Of a DNA stretch of 64,000 nt, positions 52,362 to 60,707 are shown in pieces (positions within the stretch are counted from its first letter, which is position 1; every line of letters starts with the position of its first letter). The notes beneath the pieces were generated by a model. The model worked only from the letters and a program-made list of their open reading frames with translations, did no database searches and was not told where the DNA came from. The position numbers were made by a program, and so were the translations under genes. The DNA comes from Gp6-AA40 sp963742105 (GTDB taxonomy: Bacteria; Acidobacteriota; Vicinamibacteria; Vicinamibacterales; UBA2999): assembly GCA_963742105.1 (NCBI GenBank), contig CAVUKN010000005.1:1178001-1242000 (forward strand), read 5' to 3'.

Positions 52362-53170
52362 CTATCGGCTGAAGATAGACGCGTCGATGGCCGACGCCAT
52401 CGCCGCGTTGCCGGGGTCGTTGGGATGCACGCGATCGCCGCGATCGCTGTCGGCACGCAACCGACTGGGGTGGCGCGGATCGCGAACGGCGGCGTCGAAG
52501 TCGATCACCGCGTCGAAGGCGCCGCTTGTGCGGATCCACCGGTTCACCGCCTGCCGGATCGCTTCGCCGGTTTCAGTATACGTATTGACCCCTTCCACCG
52601 GCGTGATCGTGGCCCCCGCTACCTTGACGCCGTGACGATGGGCGCGCTCGATGATCTGCTGAAATCCCCAGATCAGATCGTCGGCGGTCACTGCCTCGGC
52701 CGGTGCCGCACCGGGGACGGCCGGGAACGTGATGTCCCTTGATGCCGAGGAGCACGGTCATCCACCGCACGCCGGCGTGGGTGAGGACGTCACGATCGAA
52801 ACGTGCGAGCGCGCTCACGCCGAAGCCGGGCCGCAGCAGACGATTCCCGGACAAGCCGGCGTTGACGACCGCGATCGCCGGGCCGGCGCGTCCGGTCGCC
52901 AGCTTTTCCGCGAGCAACGACGGCCACGCCCGATTGCTGTCGAGCGTCACGCCGACGCCATCGGTGATTGAATCGCCGAACGCAACGATCGCCGCCGCCG
53001 TCGCCAGCACGTCCACGCTGGCGAGCCACAGATAGGCCGTCGTCGTCGCGTCCGCCGTCAGCGTTGCGCTGCCGGTCGCGTCCCCGCGCGCGATGTCGCG
53101 TGTGAAGTAAGTTCGGGCACTCGCCTTGCCTTGTGGGGACGATGCTAGGATCCAGCGTCCCCGCGGATCC
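52362..53170 (-). pseudogene. SGNH/GDSL hydrolase, 5'-truncated and frameshifted
   Basis: The block I motif VAFGDSITDG is followed by ALGSTL-type residues (TLDSNRAWPSLLAEKLATGR), VVNAGLSGNRLL and VRWMTVLLGIK. The frame then breaks and resumes as VTADDLIWGFQQIIERAHRH. The catalytic block V survives in a second frame as GDRVHPNDPGNAAMA. Removing one base from the CCC at 52736-52738 (plus strand) joins the two parts. The usual 100-150 N-terminal residues before the catalytic domain are missing; upstream of about 53170 the sequence belongs to the divergent coiled-coil gene. The family includes esterases acting on carbohydrates or lipids. Confidence 0.65.
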
Positions 53171-53193
53171 GCGAATTCGTTCGAGGATCGGCG

Positions 53194-53940
53194 ATGCTGA
53201 CCCGCGCGCAGATGGAAGACGCTCTCGTAAAACTCGATCGTCGCCTGACTCGGATCGAGCAAATTCTGCAACCGATCCCATCGCACATCCACGATTTACG
53301 CGCAGACGTGCGCGGCCTGATGAGTGACCTGTCGATGCACGGCGGCGAGATCTCAGGCCTCCAACGGGACGTCGCCGCACTCACACAGGACGTCGTCGTA
53401 CTCACAAAGGACGTCGCAGGACTGACCCACGACGTCACCGCACTCAAGCAGGACGTCGCCGGACTGACCCACGACGTCACCGCGCTCAAGCAGGACGTCG
53501 CCGGACTGACCCACGACGTCACCGCACTCAAGCAGGACGTCGCGGGACTGACCCACGACGTCACCGCGCTCAAGCAGGACGTCGCGGGACTGACCCAGGA
53601 CGTCGCCACACTCAAACAGGACGTCGCGGGACTGAGCCAGGACGTCGCCACACTCAAACAGGACGTCACGGGACTGAGCCAGGACGTCACCGCACTGAGA
53701 GAGGACGTCGCCGGACTGACCCAGGACGTCGCTGGACTTGCACAGGACGGCGCGAGACTGAGAGAGGATGTCGCGGGACTGACTCAGGACGTTGCGGGAA
53801 TGACTCAGGACGTTGCGGGAATGACTCAGAGCGTCGCCGGACTCAGTACGGATCTCCGCGACACCAAACGCGAAGTGCGCGAAGTGCTCGATGCCGTCGG
53901 TCACCTCACCAACCGCCTTGAATTGCGCGGCGTGATTTAG
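53194..53940 (+). CDS. Coiled-coil protein with tandem 14-residue repeats
   Basis: The 248-residue protein has an N-terminal helix (MLTRAQMEDALVKLDRRLTR). About ten copies of a 14-residue unit follow, of the type DVAGLTHDVTALKQ (residues 65-215), then a C-terminal helix (DTKREVREVLDAVGHLTNRL). Hydrophobic residues fall every 3 and 4 positions, so a long continuous coiled coil is expected. There is no signal peptide. Four successive 42-base units (about 53413-53580) are almost identical, showing recent expansion. Function unknown; the repeats make the opposite strand open as well, but those frames are not genes. Confidence 0.65.
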   Translation: MLTRAQMEDALVKLDRRLTRIEQILQPIPSHIHDLRADVRGLMSDLSMHGGEISGLQRDVAALTQDVVVLTKDVAGLTHDVTALKQDVAGLTHDVTALKQDVAGLTHDVTALKQDVAGLTHDVTALKQDVAGLTQDVATLKQDVAGLSQDVATLKQDVTGLSQDVTALREDVAGLTQDVAGLAQDGARLREDVAGLTQDVAGMTQDVAGMTQSVAGLSTDLRDTKREVREVLDAVGHLTNRLELRGVI

Positions 53941-53967
53941 GCGACGAGAGCAAGGGCGCTGCCTGCT

Positions 53968-55897
53968 TCACTTCGCCCGTCCCGTATAACCTTGGGCGAG
54001 GGTCGGAATCGCGATGATCTCGTTGCGCGCGCTTGGTGTCCCCCACGTGCCGTAGAAGACGATGCCGAAGAGTGTCTTCCGGTCCCTGCCGCCGAAGAAC
54101 GTGCCGTGCAGCCCCTGTGGACCCGGGATCGTGCCGACGAACGTGCCGTCGGCCGCAAACACATCGACCGACCGGCCCGTCGCTACGTACAACCGTCCCT
54201 GCTGATCGACTGCGGCTCCGTCGCCACCTTCGCCGCCTTTCAGCATTCCGAACTGCCGCTGATTCGTCAGCGACCCGTCGGCGTTGACGTCGAAGGCGTA
54301 GACAATCGCGCCGTTGGTCACATATAGCGTCTTCTCGTCGGCACTGAGGATGATGCCGTTCGCCAGCGGGACGTCCTTGCCGTACTGGGAGACGACGCCC
54401 TTGGGGCTGGCGTAGAAGACGCCGCTGTTGCTGGCGCCGGTGACGGAGAAGTAGACACCACCGTTGGCGTCGGCGGTGAGATCGTTGATGACGCCGCCAA
54501 CGCATTCAAGCGGCTCGCCGTTGAACGTATTCGCGAGCACCCGGCGCTGCGGCTCGAGTTGCGCGATGCCGGCCCCGCGCCCGCGTTCGACGGCGAATAG
54601 CGCGCCATTCTTGCTGCGCGCGACGGCGCCCGCCGTGTTGATGTTGGCGTAGGCGACCTTCGCCAGCCCGGTCGACGGATCGAACTGGATAACGTTTCCG
54701 GCGTCATTGTTGGCGAACAGCATCGTGCCGTTGTCGCCGGCGATCGGGCCGTCGACGTTGTTGCCCTGCCACGACCAGACGACCTTCCAGCTCTGTACCG
54801 CCTCCAGCACTCCGGGGATCGACGATGTGGGCGGCAGCACCGGGTCGGGCGGCGCAGTCGTGGCCGTTGCCGCGCTGTCGGCACCCGGAATCGCGAACGG
54901 CTGCGGCGGATTCCTGCACTGCGAGAGCGTCGATCTTGTAGCTGGCGTCCTGCCACGCCTGTTGGTGACTGCCGCGATCGAACGTTGCCGCCGGCCCCTC
55001 ATTGCGCGCGTCTTTGTATCCCTTCGCGCGAACGTCCCAGTTGCGGTTGGTGCACAACTCGCACTGATCGCCGACGAACATCGCGGCGGCTTTCCGGTCG
55101 TTCTTGAACTGCCACAGCAGCCAGTTCGACGCGACGTTCGCAAACTCGCCGCCGCCCGGGTGGTCCACCGTGGCCGTGTGGCCCGCGCCGTGGCGGGCGC
55201 CGTAAAACGCCGGCACGCTGTCGAGCAGCTCAAACGTGGTGAGCGATGCCGGAGCGAGGAAGTCGCGCTCGGCGCCATTGATCAGCAGCACCGGACCGTG
55301 CACCTTCTGCAGCGCCGCCTCGTTCGAATCCGGCCGCCCGCGTTGGACGCCTGAGTTGAACACGCCGATGGTCTTCACGCGCGGGTCTGAGCCCAGGGCG
55401 ATGGACAGAAATCCTCCGCACGACTGTCCCATCACCGCGACGTGCTCGAGGTCGATCTTGCCTTTGAGCGGCGAGCCGGCGCGCGCGTTTTCCTTCTCGG
55501 CCCACGCGACGGCTTTTCGGAGATCGTCGGCGTTCTGCTGCCGGTTCGCGGCACCCGGTTCCGGCACGTTGCCGATCACCAGGAATCCGTGCGAGGCGAT
55601 CGTCGTGAAAAAGCCCGCGTAGCGCGCGCTGTTGATGGCGCAGCCGCCGTCGCCCCACGCCATCACCGGCAGCTTGTCCTTGTCAGGGAATCTGCCGAGA
55701 TCCTCCGGACGGAAGAGGACGTGGCCCGGCGAGCCGAACGCGGGCTCCGACTTCACGCTGTATGGCCCGGGGATCGCCTTCGGCGCGCCTTCGAGCGGCA
55801 GTGTCGTTCTCACCAGGTCGGCCGCGCCGGGCCCGGGTGCCTGGGCGAACGACACCGAGGACGCGAGGACGAATGCGATAGCGAGTGCTGATTTCAT
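53968..55897 (-). CDS. Exported alpha/beta hydrolase fused to an SMP-30/gluconolactonase-like propeller, one frameshift
   Basis: From ATG 55897 a signal peptide (ALAIAFVLASSVSFAQ) leads an alpha/beta hydrolase domain with the nucleophile motif VMGQSCGGFLS and the late HGAGHTATVDHPGG. The hydrolase frame reads naturally to DASYKIDALAVQ. The next frame carries a gluconolactonase-like propeller: WQGNNVDGPIAGDNGTMLFA, GGVINDLTADANGGVYFSV and GLHGTFFGG. Removing one base from the CC at 54913-54914 (plus strand) gives one 642-residue protein. Alternatively these are two genes and the start of the second has been lost. Substrates unknown. Confidence 0.6.
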
Positions 55898-55907
55898 GGG
55901 CGCAAGC

Positions 55908-56290
55908 TTAACCGAGGTGAGCGATGCCATAAGGCTGGCGACGCTGCGATCCGGCAATCAACTCCCGCACGTGCGTCGCGATCGCCTGCGTGCCGGCGCT
56001 GTCCGTGTTACCAAGCACCACGAGCACCTATCCCAGATCCGGATATAACTCGAGCTGATTCGTGGACCCCGGCGAGCGAACCGCGATGGCCCGCCGTCCG
56101 GATGCGGTTGACGAGGCGGGTTTCGACGCCGTAGCCATCGCGTCCACCGTAGTCCGCGTCGATAACGCCACTCGACACGCGGCGCGTCATCTCGGGGCTC
56201 CGGAGGCGATTGCTGATGAGCGCCGACCTCCCTCGTGCGTGGAGAAGACTTCCGCCGGGCCGGTCCGCGTTCGGAACGCAGGGCGGACCA
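55908..56290 (-). pseudogene. Decayed C-terminus of a serine hydrolase (class C beta-lactamase family)
   Basis: On the minus strand LISNRLRSPEMTRRVSSGVI, DADYGGRDGYGVETRLVNRI and RTAGHRGSLAGV are followed, after a one-base shift, by TNQLELYPDLG, a TAG stop where Tyr is expected, and VLVVLGNTDSAGTQAIATHV. This is the C-terminal pattern of beta-lactamase-related serine hydrolases, including the HRG motif that replaces KTG. There are at least two frameshifts and one stop, and the N-terminal half is absent. The remaining bases up to 56370 show no gene. Confidence 0.6.
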
Positions 56291-56370
56291 GATGTTTTGG
56301 TTTAGGCCGGCAGCGGCACGCTGCCGCAGGATCGCCGACGATCACACCGATTGCGATAGAGTGGGCCGCC

Positions 56371-57153
56371 ATGAGTACAGTAGCCAGCGCCCCGGTTGGT
56401 GTCCGCATCGCCACCACGGCCAGGGATCGATTGTTCTTCTCGCGTATGGCGTACGCCTGCGCGGCCGTGGGCGTGATTGGCTTTGCGCCGACCTTCTGGA
56501 TCCCATTACTCACGGGCAGCCTCACGCTGCCGCCGATTCTGTACGTCCACGCCACGGTCTTTTACAGCTGGCTCGCGCTGTTCGTCGTGCAATCGCGGCT
56601 CGTGGCGACACGACAGCTGTCACGCCATCGAACGCTCGGTGTCGCCGGTGTGGCGCTCGCTACCGCCATGTGCTTCGTCGGGATCCTGGCGGCGGTCAGC
56701 AGCATGCGAACGGCCCAGGCCGGTGGCTTCGGTCCGCAGGCGCGTGCGTTTTCTGTCGTGCCGCTGATGGGGATCGCGTTCTTCGCGATCCTGTTCGCGA
56801 TCGCTCTGCTCAAGGTATCGCGGCCTGATGTTCACAAGCGACTGCTGCTCGTCGCGACGGTCTCGTTGCTGAATGCTGCCGTCGGACGGCTCTTTATTCT
56901 GGCACTGGGTCTTCCGTCCCCGACCGCGTCGATCGAGCCACCGCCCGTGTTCGTCTCGATTCTGCCAGGATTGCTTGCCGACGGCCTGCTGATTCCGGCG
57001 CTGCTGTACGACCGTCGGCAGTTCGGACATGTGCACCGCGTCTACTGGCTGGCCGGCGCGGCTCTCATCGCCAGCCAGCTGTTGCGAGTTCCCTTCGCAT
57101 CAACCGATGTCTGGCAGGGGATCGCGGCTGCCGTGAATGGGTTGGTGCCGTAG
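56371..57153 (+). CDS. Multi-pass membrane protein of unknown function
   Basis: From ATG 56371 the 260-residue product has about seven hydrophobic helices (for example ILYVHATVFYSWLALFVVQS and ILPGLLADGLLIPALLYDRR) with short loops. The layout, with HATVFYSW in helix 2, LVATRQLSRHRTLGVAGVA in a loop, and DVHKRLLLVAT, resembles small heme-b or DUF2306/DUF420-like membrane proteins; several histidines at helix ends could bind a cofactor. The family is not certain. It stands alone between the decayed serine hydrolase and the dehydrogenase. Confidence 0.6.
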   Translation: MSTVASAPVGVRIATTARDRLFFSRMAYACAAVGVIGFAPTFWIPLLTGSLTLPPILYVHATVFYSWLALFVVQSRLVATRQLSRHRTLGVAGVALATAMCFVGILAAVSSMRTAQAGGFGPQARAFSVVPLMGIAFFAILFAIALLKVSRPDVHKRLLLVATVSLLNAAVGRLFILALGLPSPTASIEPPPVFVSILPGLLADGLLIPALLYDRRQFGHVHRVYWLAGAALIASQLLRVPFASTDVWQGIAAAVNGLVP

Positions 57154-57194
57154 CAGGCAGGAAACAGAATATCTTCGTAGAGAGGTCAACTTCC

Positions 57195-58310
57195 GTGCAC
57201 GCCCCCTCTGGAGAATTCAATCTGACGCGCCTGGAGCGCGTCATCTACGGACCCGGCAAGATCAAGGAGCTCGGCGCCGAAGCCGAGCGGCGTGGCCTGA
57301 GCCGGGTGCTGGTGGTCACCACGCTGGGCGGCTTCCCGATTCTCGATCACGTGACTGGAGCGCTCGGGTCGCGATGCGCCGGAGTCTTCACCGGGATCGT
57401 CCAGCACGTGCCCCGCGGCACCGTTGACGCGCTGCAAGCCGAGATCGAGCGGGTCGACGCCGACTGCCTGGTGAGCTTCGGCGGCGGCAGTCCCATCGAC
57501 AGTTGCAAGGTCGCGATTCACGGTGTCGCCGCCAGTCGCGAACTGGTACACATCGCCGTCCCGACCACGCTGTCCGCTGCCGAGTACACGTCCGCAGGCG
57601 GAGTCACCGACGAGAGCACCCGCGTCAAGGGCGGCGTCTGGGATGCTCGCGTCGCGCCGCGAACGGTCATCAACGATCCCGTGCTGACGATGGATACGCC
57701 CGATTGGCTGTGGGTTTCGACCGGCATGCGCGCCGTGGATCACGCCATCGAGTGCGCTTACGCGATTCGACATCAGCCGATTAGCGACGTCCTTGCCGCG
57801 AAATCAATCTCGCTGTTCCTGGCGCACCTGCCTGCATCGATCCTGACGCACGGTGAGGAACGGCTGGCCCATCGCGGACACCTGCAGTTCGCCGCGTGGT
57901 ATTCCATCTATGGCGCGATGAACACACGGTTCGGTCTATCACACTTGCTCGGTCATCAGATCGGACCGCGGTGGGATGTCCCTCATGGCGTGACGTCTTG
58001 CATCACGCTCCCTCCCGCGATGCGCTTCATGGCGGACATCGCGCCGGAGCGGTTCGGCCCCGTGGCGGAAGGCTTCGGCGTGCCCTTCGATTCCGCGAAT
58101 CCGAAGAAGGCGGCGCTCGAATGCGCGGACCGCACGGAACACTTCATCGCGCAGTTCGACGTCCCCAGGCGTTTGCGGGATGCCGGCGTGCCGCGCGACG
58201 AGCTGCACGAGATCGTCGGGCCGATTACACGCGAGCTGCAGCACAACGGCGTCGTCGACCGGCCGGTGACCGAGGAAGAGGTGCTCGCGTTGCTCGAGTC
58301 GTGCTACTGA
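57195..58310 (+). CDS. Iron-containing alcohol dehydrogenase, maleylacetate reductase-like
   Basis: The 371-residue enzyme has the group III dehydrogenase pattern: YGPGKIKELGAEAERRG at the start, the NAD loop SFGGGSPIDSCK near residue 95, PTTLSAAEYTSAGGVTDEST, and metal-binding residues in MRAVDHAIECAY and LSHLLGHQIG. Replacement of the usual SGTGSE motif by LSAAEYTS suggests a maleylacetate reductase or related enzyme of aromatic degradation. The start is GTG at 57195. No other aromatic-pathway gene is adjacent, so the substrate is uncertain. Confidence 0.78.
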   Translation: MHAPSGEFNLTRLERVIYGPGKIKELGAEAERRGLSRVLVVTTLGGFPILDHVTGALGSRCAGVFTGIVQHVPRGTVDALQAEIERVDADCLVSFGGGSPIDSCKVAIHGVAASRELVHIAVPTTLSAAEYTSAGGVTDESTRVKGGVWDARVAPRTVINDPVLTMDTPDWLWVSTGMRAVDHAIECAYAIRHQPISDVLAAKSISLFLAHLPASILTHGEERLAHRGHLQFAAWYSIYGAMNTRFGLSHLLGHQIGPRWDVPHGVTSCITLPPAMRFMADIAPERFGPVAEGFGVPFDSANPKKAALECADRTEHFIAQFDVPRRLRDAGVPRDELHEIVGPITRELQHNGVVDRPVTEEEVLALLESCY

Positions 58311-58446
58311 GCTGAGTCGACATCATGTCGGTCACCATCGCAACCGCGCAGCTTCTTCTCCGACGAGCACGTCAACGGGCTGCGGCAGTCCCGGGATTTC
58401 ACACGTCCCGGTGAAACTCGACTGTCCGGTAGAGACGAGTGTCAGT

Positions 58447-59148
58447 CTAGTTTCTGTACAGTACCAGTCGATAGTTATCGATGCCGCCCTTTGTCGCACC
58501 CTGGCCGACTTGCAGGCGCATGAAGCCGATTTCGATCCGACTTCCGTTCCTCGAGAAGTCGGGGTGGTCGGTAGCGGACGCGAGCGTCCGAAAGTCATTC
58601 TGCGTCAGGTGAGTCAACGCATGATCCGTCCACGCCGCTTCAGGCGTGGCGAACGCCCCACCGCCCGGAACCAGCGTGTAGATCTTGCCGTTTTGCCTGA
58701 TCGCGGGCGCACTGTACTGTGTGCCGCTCAGTTGATTGATCGATGACTCCGAGTAATCGATCCACAAGACCGCGCCGTCGCTCGATGGTGAATACGCCTG
58801 CGCGCGGTTGATCGCGAAGACCGCCAGCCTGCCGTCGGCCCCCCCGCTGTTGATGCTGATAGTGATCTGGCGGTAATCAGCGCCTGCCTGGCCGTTGAAA
58901 CGCAGATGGCCACCGCTGCCGCTGCCACTGGCGTTGAACGTCTCGACGACGTCCTCCCAGTCATTGTCGTCGAAGCTGCTGTCTGTCGTCTGGGAAGTGT
59001 TTCGGACGATATCACTCCCTGCGTCGCCTCCTCCGCCGGCACTCGTCACCGGTGACGGGCTTGGGCTGGTGGAATCCGAGCCGCCGCCGCAAGAGACCGA
59101 AACGACACAGCCGAGAATGATCAGCGCCCGTAACGCTGTAGTTCGCAT
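58447..59148 (-). CDS. Lipoprotein of unknown function
   Basis: From ATG 59148 the 233-residue product has a lipoprotein signal (ALRALIILGCVVSVSC) with lipidated Cys20, a Gly/Ser/Pro-rich linker, and a beta-rich domain (GGHLRFNGQAGADYRQITIS, SGTQYSAPAIRQNGKIYTLV). It is probably an outer-surface or periplasmic binding protein. I do not recognise a family. Confidence 0.65.
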   Translation of the reverse strand: MRTTALRALIILGCVVSVSCGGGSDSTSPSPSPVTSAGGGGDAGSDIVRNTSQTTDSSFDDNDWEDVVETFNASGSGSGGHLRFNGQAGADYRQITISINSGGADGRLAVFAINRAQAYSPSSDGAVLWIDYSESSINQLSGTQYSAPAIRQNGKIYTLVPGGGAFATPEAAWTDHALTHLTQNDFRTLASATDHPDFSRNGSRIEIGFMRLQVGQGATKGGIDNYRLVLYRN

Positions 59149-59332
59149 GTCGATCGCTATCGGAACAAGCGCAGCCGTCCGTGAGAGGCGAGGACTGACG
59201 AAATATGCCCGATTCTGTACGGACCTCTTCGTCACGACACGTTTCGACCCTGAGGATTGTCGACAAATGCTGTCGCCGAGTCTCACGTGCCGGACCGTCC
59301 GCGCGAAGCGGCGACGTGTAACAACGTTCGTA

Positions 59333-59388
59333 GGGCGGACGTCAGCGGGGCGGACGTCAGCGGGGCGGACGTCAGCGGGGCGGACGTA
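59333..59388. repeat. Tandem 15-bp repeat GGGGCGGACGTCAGC
   Basis: Nearly four copies of GGGGCGGACGTCAGC follow one another, each able to form the short palindrome GACGTC. It starts from a GTAGGGCGGAC word like those of the REP-like family. The 349-base divergent gap 59149-59497 holds this array, the element at 59418 and no supported gene; the promoters of the lipoprotein and patatin genes must lie here. Confidence 0.85.
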
Positions 59389-59417
59389 AACGCACTAAGC
59401 GGGCGGGCGTAGACGTA

Positions 59418-59438
59418 GGGCGGGGCTTTAGCCCCGCG
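59418..59438. repeat. REP-like hairpin GGGCGGGGCTTTAGCCCCGC
   Basis: GGGCGGGGCT and AGCCCCGC form a perfect stem. This is another copy of the dispersed GTAGGGCGGGGCTTCAGCCC family, here with TTTA in the loop. Confidence 0.8.
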
Positions 59439-59497
59439 GCGTTGTTGACCATGCGGCGGCGTTCTCGCCCTGCGCGTCCAGACTATCCTGTTTCCCG

Positions 59498-60436
59498 TTG
59501 ATAGGCGTTCGTGATCTCGTTCTCCTGCGCGCGGCCTCCGGCAGTCGCCCCGGACGCCGCGCCGATGCGTACCGGCTCGCGCTCTGCATCGAAGGCGGCG
59601 CCATGCGCGGCGTGGTCTCCGCCGGCATGGTCATTGGCCTCGAGCGGCTGGGACTGCTCGACGTGTTCGATGACGTCTACGGATCGTCCGCCGGCGCCCT
59701 GAACGGGGCCTACTTCGTCGGCGGCAAGGCGGTCCTCGGCACGTCGATCTATTCCGAGGAAATCAACAACCGCCGGTTCATCAATCCGTGGCGAACGCCA
59801 TGGCGGCCTGCCGTCGACATCGACTTTCTCGTCGATCGCGTGCTGCGGGTGTCCAAACCCCTGCCGATCGCGCGCATCCTCGCCAGTCCGATCGCGCTCC
59901 ACGTCATTGTTACCGACGTGGCAACGGCACGGCCCCGGTCGATCTCTGCATGGCCCGACGGCGAAAGCCTGCTGCGCACGCTGCGAGGCGGCGCGACGAT
60001 GCCGGTGCTGGCCGGTCCGCCGTTCGAGGTGGACGGAATGCGGCTGTGGGATCCAGCGTTCTTCGAGGAGTCGGTGCCAGTAGCGCCGGCCGACGCCGAT
60101 GGCGCCACGCATATCCTCGTGCTGCTGACGCGCCCGGCCGGCAGCCGGCGTCCGAAGCTGTCACCCTTCGAGCGCTTCTACGTCGTCCCGGCAATCCGGC
60201 GCGTGTCTCCCGCACTTGCAGAGGCCTATGCGAGGCGCGACGCGGCGTATGAGCGGGTGATGAATCAGATCGAGAGCGGCAGGAGCGCGGGTGGGGCGCA
60301 CATCCTGGCGTTGCGCCCCGGCGGCTCACGCGTATCGAAACTGGAGCGCGATCGGCAGCGGCTCGTGGCGGCGGCGCACGATGGGATCAGCGCCATCGAG
60401 GCGATGTTTGCCGCCGCGCGCTGTTTGCCCCGCTGA
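59498..60436 (+). CDS. Patatin-like phospholipase
   Basis: The 312-residue protein has the oxyanion glycine motif LCIEGGAMRGVVSAGMVIGL and the nucleophile elbow YGSSAGALNGAYF (Ser in GSSAG). The catalytic Asp of the Ser-Asp dyad would be in RLWDPAFFEESVPV, where most family members have DGG or DGA, so the Asp is kept but its neighbours are changed. No signal peptide is present. The start is TTG at 59498; the nearest ATG lies inside the conserved motif. It should hydrolyse acyl ester bonds in phospholipids or similar lipids. Confidence 0.78.
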   Translation: MIGVRDLVLLRAASGSRPGRRADAYRLALCIEGGAMRGVVSAGMVIGLERLGLLDVFDDVYGSSAGALNGAYFVGGKAVLGTSIYSEEINNRRFINPWRTPWRPAVDIDFLVDRVLRVSKPLPIARILASPIALHVIVTDVATARPRSISAWPDGESLLRTLRGGATMPVLAGPPFEVDGMRLWDPAFFEESVPVAPADADGATHILVLLTRPAGSRRPKLSPFERFYVVPAIRRVSPALAEAYARRDAAYERVMNQIESGRSAGGAHILALRPGGSRVSKLERDRQRLVAAAHDGISAIEAMFAAARCLPR

Positions 60437-60460
60437 ATACGCGCGAACAACTTTGTGCTG

Positions 60461-60652
60461 ATGGTCGGCTCGGTCGTACCGCCGCCGCGGTCGAAGCCGA
60501 CCTTCGTCGCAAGGAGAAAGCGTCTGGCGGCACTCCGCCGCGAAAGCGATCGCGCGCTCGTTGACCTGATCCGCCGACAGCTGGCGCTGCCTCCGGAAAA
60601 ACGAACGAACTTCTTGCGAAAGCGAGTCGGTCCGCGCGGCAGCGCGTTGTGA
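60461..60652 (+). CDS. Small basic protein with a RTNFLRKR motif
   Basis: The reading frame (ATG 60461, or GTG 60455) encodes about 63 residues, ending RRQLALPPEKRTNFLRKRVG then PRGSAL. I have the impression that short proteins ending in a PPExRTxFLRKR...GGSxL pattern recur in acidobacterial and actinobacterial genomes, often next to nucleotidyltransferase-like genes. Function unknown. It lies alone in the 271-base gap between the patatin gene and the convergent metallo-hydrolase. It is not annotated by homology and could be spurious. Confidence 0.45.
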   Translation: MVGSVVPPPRSKPTFVARRKRLAALRRESDRALVDLIRRQLALPPEKRTNFLRKRVGPRGSAL

Positions 60653-60707
60653 CATCTCATAGCCGCGAACCGACGCAAGTCGCTGGAGTAGTAACGGATC
60701 GGATTCG

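Noticed and set aside
53400..53700. CRISPR-like appearance of regularly spaced repeats
   Set aside because: The 42-bp units are contiguous with no unique spacers, translate into a coiled coil, and have no cas genes nearby. The intergenic word arrays also lack spacers of fixed length.
53145..53904. Two minus-strand frames opposite the coiled-coil gene
   Set aside because: Because the repeat unit has no stop in any frame, all frames stay open; only the plus-strand frame gives a heptad pattern and non-repeat helical ends.
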